The notes under the pieces were generated by a model. It was not told the origin of the DNA. It searched no databases and saw only the letters and a program-made list of their open reading frames with translations. 64,000 nt of DNA from Opitutaceae bacterium (GTDB lineage: Bacteria > Verrucomicrobiota > Verrucomicrobiia > Opitutales > Opitutaceae), in NCBI GenBank assembly GCA_019455245.1, contig JACFMR010000014.1, forward strand, positions 1 through 64,000, given 5' to 3'. Both the position numbers and the translations under genes were made by a program. Below, piece by piece: positions 45,144 to 53,550 of the stretch (position 1 is its first letter; each line of letters begins with the position of its first letter).

Positions 45144-46535
45144 ATGAAAGCATTGCGCGTTTGGTTTGGCCGCTTTTTTTCACCCGGCGCCTTGGTGATC
45201 GTGTTGATCGCCCTCACCACCAGTACCATTGTCGCGCTGCTGCCCACCAGGCAGATCGAGGGCATCCCCTTTTGGCTCACAGCCAAGCCCCATTTCGAGG
45301 CTTACACTCCGCTCCTCGAGGAGTGGAACCGGGAAAAACCCGACCAGAAAATCGCCATGATGCTGTTGCACGGCGGCGCCTTGGAGCGGCGCATGCTCGC
45401 CGGGTTTCTGTCCGGCACCCCCGTGGCGGATGTGATGGAGGCCCATCTGGGCATCGCCGCCAAGGCCTTCCTCGGGCCCGTGGAAAACGTCGGCTTTGTC
45501 GACCTGACCGAACGGCTGCATACGGAAGGCATCTACGCGCAGATCAACACGCCCTCGTTCGCGCCCTACACCTCGCGCGGCCACATCTTTGGCGTGCCGC
45601 ACGATGTGCATCCCGTGCTGCTGGCCTACCGGGCCGACCTCGTCGAGGCCGCCGGCATCGATGTTTCGCAGATCGAAACCTGGGAGGATTATTTCCGGGT
45701 GATGCGCCCCTTGATGAAGGACGAGGACGGCGACGGCCGGCCCGACCGCTACCTGCTCAGCGCCTGGGATTCTCGGGCCGACACCACCACGATGCTCATC
45801 CTCCAGGCCGGCGGCGATTTTTTCGACGAACAGGACAACCCCACCATCAACTCCGAGATCAACGCCGAGGTTCTGGCCCGGCTGGTTACATGGTTCACCG
45901 GGCCCAACCGCGTCTGCATTGATGTTGATGCCTTCACCGCCTCCGGTCACCGCCAGCGGCTCGACGGTCTCGTGATCGGCACCATGTGCCCGGACTGGAT
46001 GGCCGGCTCCTGGAAGATGGAAAACCCCCTGCTCGGCGGTAAAATCAAGCTGATGCCGCTGCCCGCGTGGGAGAAAGGCGGCCGCCGCACGAGTGTCGCC
46101 GGCGGCACCATGATCGGCATCACCAAGACCAGCGAGAACATCGAAACCTGCTGGGAATTGATCCAGCACCTCTACCTTTCCCCGCAACTGGCCGAGCATA
46201 CCTTCCGCAACACCACCATCATCTCCCCGGTCAAAACCCTCTGGAGCGAATCCTTCTACGACGAGCCCGATCCGTTCTTCAGCGGTCAGCCCGTCGGCCG
46301 CATGTATATCGAACAGGCCCCCGATGTACCGCGGCGTTCCTCCTCCCCTTACGTCAATGATGCCGCCATTCGCGTGACCACCGCGTTGCTCGACCTGCGC
46401 TCCTACGCCGACCGCCATGGCATCTACGACGAGGCCGCCCTCAAGGTCGAGGCCCGGCGACTGCTGGACCACGCCCAAAAATCGCTCACCCAGCTGATCG
46501 AGCGCAACGCGTTCCTGAAACACGAAGCACCATGA
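45144..46535 (+). CDS. Sugar ABC transporter substrate-binding protein
   Basis: The 463-residue protein has an N-terminal membrane/signal segment (GALVIVLIALTTSTIVALL). A type I (family 1) extracellular solute-binding fold follows: YTPLLEEWNREKPDQKI, IFGVPHDVHPVLLAYRADLV, TWEDYFRVMRPLMKDEDGDG and SVAGGTMIGITKTSENIETC. The N-terminal helix lacks a lipobox, so it may stay anchored to the inner membrane by an uncleaved signal. The permease gene starts inside its stop codon (ATGA). The carbohydrate bound is unknown. Confidence 0.9.
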   Translation: MKALRVWFGRFFSPGALVIVLIALTTSTIVALLPTRQIEGIPFWLTAKPHFEAYTPLLEEWNREKPDQKIAMMLLHGGALERRMLAGFLSGTPVADVMEAHLGIAAKAFLGPVENVGFVDLTERLHTEGIYAQINTPSFAPYTSRGHIFGVPHDVHPVLLAYRADLVEAAGIDVSQIETWEDYFRVMRPLMKDEDGDGRPDRYLLSAWDSRADTTTMLILQAGGDFFDEQDNPTINSEINAEVLARLVTWFTGPNRVCIDVDAFTASGHRQRLDGLVIGTMCPDWMAGSWKMENPLLGGKIKLMPLPAWEKGGRRTSVAGGTMIGITKTSENIETCWELIQHLYLSPQLAEHTFRNTTIISPVKTLWSESFYDEPDPFFSGQPVGRMYIEQAPDVPRRSSSPYVNDAAIRVTTALLDLRSYADRHGIYDEAALKVEARRLLDHAQKSLTQLIERNAFLKHEAP

Positions 46536-47410
46536 ACCGTCGTTTCAGCCTCGCCCCCTGGCTTTTCCTGGCCCCGTTCATCGGGCTGTTTTCCACCTTC
46601 ACCATCTGGCCGTTGATCCAGTCGCTGGTGCTCGCCATGCAGCAGACCTACGGCCCGGGCACGGCCCAGTGGGTGGGCCTGCAGAACTTCAAGTTTCTGC
46701 TCACCGACCCCTTGTTCTGGAAGGCCACCGGCAACACCCTGCGGTTCACCCTCGGGTCCCTCTTCATCCAGCTGCCGGTCGCCCTCATGCTGGCCCTGCT
46801 CCTCAACCACCCCAAGCTGAAGGGCCGCGGATTTTTTCGCCTGATCTTTTTTGCGCCGTCGCTCGTCGGCCTGCCCTTCGTGGCCATGTTGTTCGCGCCG
46901 ATCTTCGAAAAGCGCACCGGCCTGCTCAACGTCATCCTGCACAACCTCTACTCGGGTTGGGATCCCGAGTTTGCCTGGACCCAGAACTACATCATGAGCG
47001 CGCTCATCATCGCCGCACTCTGGATGTATGCGGGCTTCAACATGGTGTATTTCCTCGCCGCCCTGCAAAACGTGTCGCGGGATCTGCTGGAGGCCGCGGA
47101 AATCGACGGCGCCAATGTCTGGCAGCGCTTCGTCCACGTCACCCTGCCGGAGATCATGCCGATCGCTGGCTTCATCACCCTGCTCTCGGTCATCGGCAGT
47201 TTCCAGATCTTTGAGCTCAGCTTCATCATGCTCAACAACGGCCCCGGACCGGACAACCGCGGGCTCACCATCGTGATGTATCTCTACCAAACCGGCTTCC
47301 AGACCGGCGATCTGGGTTACGCCAGCGCCATCGGCTGGGTGCTGGCCATCATGCTCATCACCATCGCGCTGATCCAGCGGCGCCTGATGAAACGCCACGA
47401 GGAGCGCTGA
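46532..47410 (+). CDS. Sugar ABC transporter permease (MalF/UgpA type)
   Basis: The 292-residue polytopic protein has six membrane spans and the EAA loop LEAAEIDGANVWQRFVHVTL, which contacts the ATPase. AALWMYAGFNMVYFLAAL precedes the loop. It is preceded by an N-terminal PWLFLAPFIGLFSTFTIWPL helix typical of MalF-like permeases. It couples with the following permease to form the channel. Confidence 0.93.
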   Translation: MNRRFSLAPWLFLAPFIGLFSTFTIWPLIQSLVLAMQQTYGPGTAQWVGLQNFKFLLTDPLFWKATGNTLRFTLGSLFIQLPVALMLALLLNHPKLKGRGFFRLIFFAPSLVGLPFVAMLFAPIFEKRTGLLNVILHNLYSGWDPEFAWTQNYIMSALIIAALWMYAGFNMVYFLAALQNVSRDLLEAAEIDGANVWQRFVHVTLPEIMPIAGFITLLSVIGSFQIFELSFIMLNNGPGPDNRGLTIVMYLYQTGFQTGDLGYASAIGWVLAIMLITIALIQRRLMKRHEER

Positions 47411-47412
47411 CC

Positions 47413-48264
47413 ATGCACGTCAAAAAAATCGGCCTGGCCGTCGTTTACGTCATGCTCGTGACCTTTGCGGTCATCACGCTGATCCCCTTCGCCCACATGA
47501 TCGCCGGCGCGTTGAAGGACCGCTTTGACTACGCCGCCACGCTCTTTCTGCCCGCCGGCGACGGCTTCCTTGGCATCGGCTGGGATCGCATCACCCTCGA
47601 AAACTTCCGCCGGCTGTTCTTCGACCTCGAGTTGCCGCGGGCCATGCTCAACTCGCTGTTTCTGGCCTCGGTCCACGCCAGCTTGACCGCGCTCTTCTGC
47701 GCTATGGGCGGCTATGCCTTGGCCAAGTTGGAATTCCGCGGCCGCGGCGCGGTGACGACGTTGGTGCTCACCGCCCTCATCATCCCCGGCCCGCTGCTCC
47801 TCGCCCCCGGCTTCCAACTGCTCTACCAGTTCGGCCTGCTCAACACCTACACCGGCCTCATTCTGCCCGGTCTCACCCCGGCCTTCGGTATATTTCTCTT
47901 CCGCCAGGCCATGCTCAACGGCGTGCCCAGTGAGCTGCTCGAAGCCGCCCGCATCGACGGCGCCAGCGAAGCCCGCATCTTCTTCGAACTCGTGCTCCCG
48001 CTCGTCCGCCCGATGCTCGGCGCGTTCCTCATGATCAGCTTCATGGGCACCTGGAACAATTTCATCAGCCCGCAGATCATCCTGCAGTCCCCCGAACTGC
48101 AGCCGCTGTCCGTCGCCCTCAACAACCTCAAGGGCATCTACGGCACCGACTACGGACTGATCATGGCCGGCACCATCGTCTCCATTTCGCCCGTGATGTG
48201 CCTCTTCCTGCTGTTGCAGCGCGAATTCATCGCCGGGCTCACCGGCGGCGCCGTCAAAGGCTGA
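47413..48264 (+). CDS. Sugar ABC transporter permease (MalG/UgpE type)
   Basis: The 283-residue permease has an N-terminal helix (AVVYVMLVTFAVITLIPFAH), a typical GGYALAKLEFRGRGAV segment, and an EAA loop LLEAARIDGASEARIFFELV. Its start lies 2 bases after the MalF-type stop. No ATP-binding gene is found in the operon, so the importer must share a MsmX/MalK-like ATPase encoded elsewhere. Confidence 0.93.
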   Translation: MHVKKIGLAVVYVMLVTFAVITLIPFAHMIAGALKDRFDYAATLFLPAGDGFLGIGWDRITLENFRRLFFDLELPRAMLNSLFLASVHASLTALFCAMGGYALAKLEFRGRGAVTTLVLTALIIPGPLLLAPGFQLLYQFGLLNTYTGLILPGLTPAFGIFLFRQAMLNGVPSELLEAARIDGASEARIFFELVLPLVRPMLGAFLMISFMGTWNNFISPQIILQSPELQPLSVALNNLKGIYGTDYGLIMAGTIVSISPVMCLFLLLQREFIAGLTGGAVKG

Positions 48265-48373
48265 TTTGCGGCCGGACGTAATTTTTCGTACATTTTCCGG
48301 AAAGAAAATGAACGCCGCCCCACGGCGTTGCCCCTATCCTTCGCGGCCGTTTCACCCCCCTCACCTCTCCCCT

Positions 48374-49777
48374 ATGAAAACTCCCGATGACCACGGCGGC
48401 ACCGCCGCTGACAAGTCCACCATCACCGCCCGCAGCCTCGCCGAACAGCGGGCCGCCGCCCAGGCCCGCCGCGCCCAATATCCCTACCGGTTCCCGGTCG
48501 ACCGCCGGCAGCTCGGCGGCAAGTTCACCGTCAAGGAGAACAGCCGTCGCCTGCTGCGCTTCTTCTACTTCGAACGCCGCCTGATGCAGGCCCTCGGTTC
48601 GTGGACCCTCGCCATCCCGGAATACGAGGTCAAACTCGAGACCGGCCGGCACATCTTCTACCACGCCGACGCCGCCCGCCTGCTGCGCGAACGCCTCACC
48701 GAGCAGGAATTCCGGCCACATGTCATCGATGCGTTCCGCGATGCCGAGATCGACCGCTTCATCGACGAAATGTTGAGCGCGGAAAATTCCGCCGAGCTGC
48801 TCGTCGGCGTGCATCAGGTCGTCGGCCGCGCCATCGCCACCACCTACCGGCATCACATCGATGACACCGACCAGGTGACCGACGTGCCGACCATCCGCTG
48901 CCTTAAGCGCATCCTCACCGACTATGAGCCCATGCTCGAATGGGCCGATGCTGCGGTCGATGCCTACATCGCCGGCGGCGTTGAGGAGGCTCCGCTCGCC
49001 ACCTGGCGCTGGCACCTCACCCGGCTGCTCGCCTCCATCGGCGGCATCTCCGGCGCCGACGTTCGCGGCGAGGCCCCCACCCCGCTGCGCATCGACACCA
49101 AGCCCTACGAGCGTGGCACCGTGCCCATGCGCGACGTGCGGTTCGACACCTTCAAACACACCGGCGACTACGACGCCGCCGACAACACCCAGCGCTTCGA
49201 CAAGGATTCCTACGAGGCCATCCGCCTGCGCTTCATCCGCACCCAGCGCGACGAAGTCGACGCCATCGAGGCCTTCGGTACCTTCGTCTGGGACATCCGT
49301 TTCAAGGATTTCAACGCGGAGTACGACCTTGCCCGCATCACCTGGGACGAGGCCCGCCACACCGAGATCGGTCACCGCGCCATGCTGGCTTCGGGTTACG
49401 ATCCCTACGAGCTGCGCAACCGTCTCACCAGTTCCACCTGCCGCGGCCCGATGGAACCCGCCTACGCCATGGCCGAGATCAACCTCTTCGGCGAGGTCGG
49501 CGTGCTCAAGACCATCAACGATCTCATCGACACCGCGGAGGCCCGCAACGACGAGTTGCTCCGCCACATCTCCGACTTCATCCGCGCCGACGAGCGCACG
49601 CACGTGCGCAAAGGCACGCGCATTCTTGAGGTCATGAGCAACCTCGAACTCAAGGCGCTGGAACTGCGCACCCGCGAGCTCTTCACCGAGTGCCTCGTGA
49701 GCCTCGGCGCCATCAAGAAGGAAATCGACATGCAGACCCTCACCCGCGAGGAGATCGAGCACCTCGTCGGCGAGTAA
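48374..49777 (+). CDS. Second ferritin-like (probable diiron) protein, in the sugar ABC operon
   Basis: The protein (467 residues from ATG 48374) has no recognised name. It contains helices with ferritin-like metal motifs: FYFERRLMQALGSWTL, KLETGRHIFYHADAARLL, FGTFVWDIRFKDFNAEYDLA, ITWDEARHTEIGHRAML (DExRH) and FIRADERTHVRKGTRIL (DExxH). It shares the DExRH/DExxH arrangement with the gene at 36988, although overall identity looks low. Location 110 bases after the ABC permeases and before a strong terminator suggests co-expression with sugar import. Function is not known; an oxidase or oxygenase acting on the imported compound is a guess. Confidence 0.65.
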   Translation: MKTPDDHGGTAADKSTITARSLAEQRAAAQARRAQYPYRFPVDRRQLGGKFTVKENSRRLLRFFYFERRLMQALGSWTLAIPEYEVKLETGRHIFYHADAARLLRERLTEQEFRPHVIDAFRDAEIDRFIDEMLSAENSAELLVGVHQVVGRAIATTYRHHIDDTDQVTDVPTIRCLKRILTDYEPMLEWADAAVDAYIAGGVEEAPLATWRWHLTRLLASIGGISGADVRGEAPTPLRIDTKPYERGTVPMRDVRFDTFKHTGDYDAADNTQRFDKDSYEAIRLRFIRTQRDEVDAIEAFGTFVWDIRFKDFNAEYDLARITWDEARHTEIGHRAMLASGYDPYELRNRLTSSTCRGPMEPAYAMAEINLFGEVGVLKTINDLIDTAEARNDELLRHISDFIRADERTHVRKGTRILEVMSNLELKALELRTRELFTECLVSLGAIKKEIDMQTLTREEIEHLVGE

Positions 49778-49803
49778 GTCTTCACGCGCGATTTAAGCTC
49801 CTC

Positions 49804-49832
49804 AGGGCGGCCCGTTGCGGCCGCCCTTTTTG
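49804..49832 (+). terminator. Rho-independent terminator
   Basis: GGGCGGCC and GGCCGCCC form an 8-base-pair stem around CGTTGC, followed by TTTTTG. It ends the 45144-49777 operon. Confidence 0.9.
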
Positions 49833-49869
49833 TGCGCCGCGATGAACCGCCCCGCCCCGGCACGCGACC

Positions 49870-51150
49870 TCACCGTCCCGTTTCGCGGCCTGATCCGGCT
49901 TGATCCGGCACGATCACATTGTTGTCCGCCGGATCCAACGTCTCCGGCGGAATCAGGGCCCCGGTGGGCGAAGTGGCGGCGAGATCGAAGCCGGTCTTTT
50001 CATCCGCCCGCGGAGATGCGCGCACCCACAGGCGCCCCAGGACAAACAACGCCAGCGCACCTTGCGCCGCCGCCGTGAAGATAAACAGGACCTCAGGTTT
50101 GGTGGCCTCAATCAGCACGGCGGCGACGAATGGCCCGACAATCGACCCGATCCCGGTGGCCAACAACACCCCGGCGGCGGTCTCCACATAATCCTCCCGC
50201 GCGGCATGATCATAGGCATGCGCCGCCGCCACCGCATAGGTCGGCATCGTCATTGCGCCGAACAGAAAAACCAGCAGCAACCTCACCGCGTCCGACACCG
50301 GCAGCAGGGCCAGCAGCAGGCCGGTCACCACCGCGCCCAGCAACAGCCCGATCAACACCAGACGGCGGTCCACAAAATCGGACAGGCGCCCGACCGGCCA
50401 TTGCGCCAGCGCACCGCCCACCGTCGCCAGTCCGGTGAAAACCGCCGCCTCGCGGTTGTCCATGCCTGTCCCGAGGGCATAGACCACGGCAAACGACCAA
50501 AACGCGCCGCTGGTCACGCCGATCATGGTGACTCCGACGATGCCGACCGGAGAGGCCCGGTAGAGCGCCTTGGGCCGGAACCGCACCAGCGTGAGCGGCG
50601 CCGGTTGCGCCGCCTTCGTCAGCACCACCGGGATGACCGCGACGGTGATCAGCATCGTGGCCATGGCGAACAGCAGCACCTCGGTGGGCGACGCCAGAGA
50701 CACGGCAAACTGCCCGGCCGTGATCGCCGCGAAACTCACCACCACATAGGCGGACATGATGTGCCCGCGGGTCGTGTTGGTCGCCTGGTCGTTGAGCCAG
50801 CTTTCGACCACCATGTAGAGCCCGGCAAAGCAGATGCCCATGACAAATCGAAAAACGGCCCAGGGCACCACCGCCACCCAGAGAAACTGCGCCAAGGTTA
50901 TGACGGCTGCCATGGCCACGAACGCCGCAAACGCCCGGATGTGTCCCGACCGCAGGATGACATGGGGCGCGGCCAGGCAGCCGAGCACCAGCCCCACGAA
51001 GTAAGCCGAACCGACCAAGCCAATCGCAAACGGGGTCCAATCATCCACCGCCGCCCGCAGCGGAATCAGCGTCAGCTGGATGCCGTGACCGGCAATCAGC
51101 AGGAAGACGCCCAGCAGCAGGGCCAGAATCGGGCCGATGGTAGCGCGCAT
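49870..51150 (-). CDS. MFS transporter (YcaD-like)
   Basis: The 426-residue protein has twelve hydrophobic segments and the MFS pattern: GLVGSAYFVGLVLGCLAAPH near the second helix, FVMGICFAGLYMVVESWLND, typical of YcaD-type carriers, and GALAQWPVGRLSDFVDRRLV as the loop between halves. The C-terminal tail of about 40 residues is polar. Substrate is unknown. It is divergent from the glycosidase-like gene at 51320 and may export or import a product of that cluster. Confidence 0.9.
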   Translation of the reverse strand: MRATIGPILALLLGVFLLIAGHGIQLTLIPLRAAVDDWTPFAIGLVGSAYFVGLVLGCLAAPHVILRSGHIRAFAAFVAMAAVITLAQFLWVAVVPWAVFRFVMGICFAGLYMVVESWLNDQATNTTRGHIMSAYVVVSFAAITAGQFAVSLASPTEVLLFAMATMLITVAVIPVVLTKAAQPAPLTLVRFRPKALYRASPVGIVGVTMIGVTSGAFWSFAVVYALGTGMDNREAAVFTGLATVGGALAQWPVGRLSDFVDRRLVLIGLLLGAVVTGLLLALLPVSDAVRLLLVFLFGAMTMPTYAVAAAHAYDHAAREDYVETAAGVLLATGIGSIVGPFVAAVLIEATKPEVLFIFTAAAQGALALFVLGRLWVRASPRADEKTGFDLAATSPTGALIPPETLDPADNNVIVPDQAGSGRETGR

Positions 51151-51319
51151 GTGTGCCGCTCATCGAAAGACAGACGCCGGCCGCAGGTCGAGGCCCAACA
51201 CGTTCAACTTCCCGTAATCGCGGGTTTGCGGTGACGACGTGCTCCTGCTTCACTTTCAGCAGTGGCGTTCCGGATCTGGCCAACTCCAGTTTCAAATCCT
51301 TGGCGCACCTTCATCCCCC

Positions 51320-53491
51320 ATGAACTTACCCAACCGGTCGGCCATCCGTGAGGTGATCCAAGATCCTTTCGCCAGCAACCCGGGCAACACGCCTTTGCAC
51401 GCGCGACTGACCGGCATCCACGGGGTTTTCATCCTACCGGAATGGGCCACCGACATCGGCAAACATTACGATCCCGCCAGACTCATTGCTGCGCTGGCCG
51501 CAGCCCCGACCTCAGTGGTCGAGTTTTGCATCAAACCAGCGCTCGGCCACCCGTTGTTTCCGCTTGGTGACCGCCCTTGTCCCAAAGACTGGGCCGGTGA
51601 GACCCGCCGGCTCGCCGCCGAGGCCGGGCTGCGCTTCGTGGCCTACTACAACGTCGGCCTCGACAACTGGATGGCCGGTCAACATCCCGACTGGGTCAGC
51701 CGCAATGCCGATGGCACCCCGTGGCGGTTCGATGACACCTTTTCGTGGCTGTGCGTGCGGTCACCATGGCGCGACCGTGTTCTGCAGGAACTCGCGGAGA
51801 TGGTGTGCGGGCTGCAACCCGACGGGGTTTTCCTCGATATTGCCGGCATGCCCAATGCCTATGGTCCGGGCCACATGGACCCGGCGCGGGCCTGCCATTG
51901 TGCACACTGCCAAACCGCTTTCCGGGCGCAGCACGGCGTTGATCTGCCGCGGCAAACGGACGATCCCGTCCTGCGGGAAAAGGTGTATCGCTTCGGTCAC
52001 GCCGGCCGGGTGGCCATGCTGGCAGATGCCTTCTCCCTCCTGCGCCAGATCAACCCCGGCCTGATCATCGGTTCCAATGGCTCGGGATTCTACGACCGGC
52101 TGATCGGCACGCCTGCCGGGTTGAATGAATTCGCCACCTACTACTCATCCGAGGCCAAGTCGCCTCTGCTGCAGAGCTTCAAGGGCAAGCTCATGTGGTC
52201 CCTGGACAAACCGTTCCAGATGCACACTTACGGCAGCTTCCAGACCATGCAGCCGGGCAATGCCATCGGCACTTGGGTGGATTGGAACCTGATTCCCGCC
52301 CGCTACATGGAGCTTTCAGCCGCAATGCTGAGCGCGCATTCCGGACGCCTCGTCATCGGCATCAACGCCATCCCCGACGGCACGTTGCCCGACGGTCAAT
52401 TCGAGGCCATGCGGCCGGCTCTGGCCGCGGTCCGCGCTCGTGAACCTTGGCTGGCGGGACTGAAAAGTGTGCCCAACCTGGCGGTGGTTTATGACGCCGC
52501 CTCCGAGCACGTGCTCCGCGTGCGCAACCAAAGCGACGACTTGATCATCCATGCCGAGGCGCGCGGTTTGCACGACGCACTCTTCGACGGAGGGTTCCAC
52601 TTCGATGTGGTCAATGCCGTCGATCCCCGCACCTCCGGTCATCGGGCGCTGCTTTACGCCGACGCCGTGTGTGCCGACGAAAGTGCGATGCCCGCGCTGC
52701 GCGAATTCGTGGCCGGAGGTGGCGTGCTGATCGTCACGCACGAAACTTCCTTGCGCGATCAGCAGGGTCGTGAACTTCCGGACTTCGCCTGGGCTGAACT
52801 GCTGGGGCTGCGCTTTGAAGGCCATTCACCTTTCCGCGAGGCAAATTACGGCAAGCTGGGAGATGAGCTCCGCGGTCCTCTTTTGGACTACCCGGTCCTG
52901 TTCACCAGCGGCGCACTGCATGTGGCGTGCACCACCGCGCAACCGTTGGCGGAACTGATTTATCCGGCCGCGCCGCGCACCGGGGACACCTATCTTTGGG
53001 AGACCGCCTACAACCCGTTCCGGTCGCAGGGCACGGGCCGGCCGCTGATCACGCTCAACCGGATCGGACGCGGCGCGGTCATCTACATCGCCGCTCCGAT
53101 CGGCCGGCAGATTCTCCAGCGCGGCGACCCCAACCTGAAAGCGGTGCTGTCCCGGATCGTGCGTCACTACACCACCGATCCTGCGCTCTCGATCAAGGCG
53201 CCCGCCGGCATCGCCGTGGTCTTTGGTCGCCGCGAGGCGGGTCCGCTGGGGCCGGCGCTCCATGCCATATCGCTGGTCAACACCTATGCTTCGCTGGTGC
53301 TGAACTCACCGGACGATCCGATTCCTCAGGTTGGGCCGGTCAGCTTGCGCGTTCCTCTCCGTGTGCTGGGGCATGCGCCGCAACGGATCGAAAGCATCGA
53401 CGCCAACGGCCTGACCTGGACGTTGCTTGACGATGAATTGCGCATCGAGGTGGAGCGCATCAACCTCCATGCCGTCATCTCGATCCAATAA
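51320..53491 (+). CDS. Putative glycoside hydrolase with TIM-barrel and beta-galactosidase-like trimerisation domain
   Basis: The protein (723 residues from ATG 51320) looks like the hypothetical GHL6/beta-galactosidase-trimerisation group. The N-terminal barrel has LRFVAYYNVGLDNWMAGQHP, WRDRVLQELAEMVCGLQPDG and VFLDIAGMP, and a cysteine cluster CHCAHCQTAFRAQHG. A middle Rossmann-like domain follows (GHRALLYADAVCADESAMPA, FVAGGGVLIVTHE), as in beta-galactosidase trimerisation domains, and a C-terminal beta-sandwich closes the protein. There is no signal peptide. Substrate is unknown. It heads the plus-strand cluster that includes the esterase and CapA-like genes. Confidence 0.75.
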   Translation: MNLPNRSAIREVIQDPFASNPGNTPLHARLTGIHGVFILPEWATDIGKHYDPARLIAALAAAPTSVVEFCIKPALGHPLFPLGDRPCPKDWAGETRRLAAEAGLRFVAYYNVGLDNWMAGQHPDWVSRNADGTPWRFDDTFSWLCVRSPWRDRVLQELAEMVCGLQPDGVFLDIAGMPNAYGPGHMDPARACHCAHCQTAFRAQHGVDLPRQTDDPVLREKVYRFGHAGRVAMLADAFSLLRQINPGLIIGSNGSGFYDRLIGTPAGLNEFATYYSSEAKSPLLQSFKGKLMWSLDKPFQMHTYGSFQTMQPGNAIGTWVDWNLIPARYMELSAAMLSAHSGRLVIGINAIPDGTLPDGQFEAMRPALAAVRAREPWLAGLKSVPNLAVVYDAASEHVLRVRNQSDDLIIHAEARGLHDALFDGGFHFDVVNAVDPRTSGHRALLYADAVCADESAMPALREFVAGGGVLIVTHETSLRDQQGRELPDFAWAELLGLRFEGHSPFREANYGKLGDELRGPLLDYPVLFTSGALHVACTTAQPLAELIYPAAPRTGDTYLWETAYNPFRSQGTGRPLITLNRIGRGAVIYIAAPIGRQILQRGDPNLKAVLSRIVRHYTTDPALSIKAPAGIAVVFGRREAGPLGPALHAISLVNTYASLVLNSPDDPIPQVGPVSLRVPLRVLGHAPQRIESIDANGLTWTLLDDELRIEVERINLHAVISIQ

Positions 53492-53550
53492 CCCCGTCGC
53501 CATCCCCTCCTCCCGCCCCCCGTGGTCATGTCCCCTGTCGCCGCACTGCC

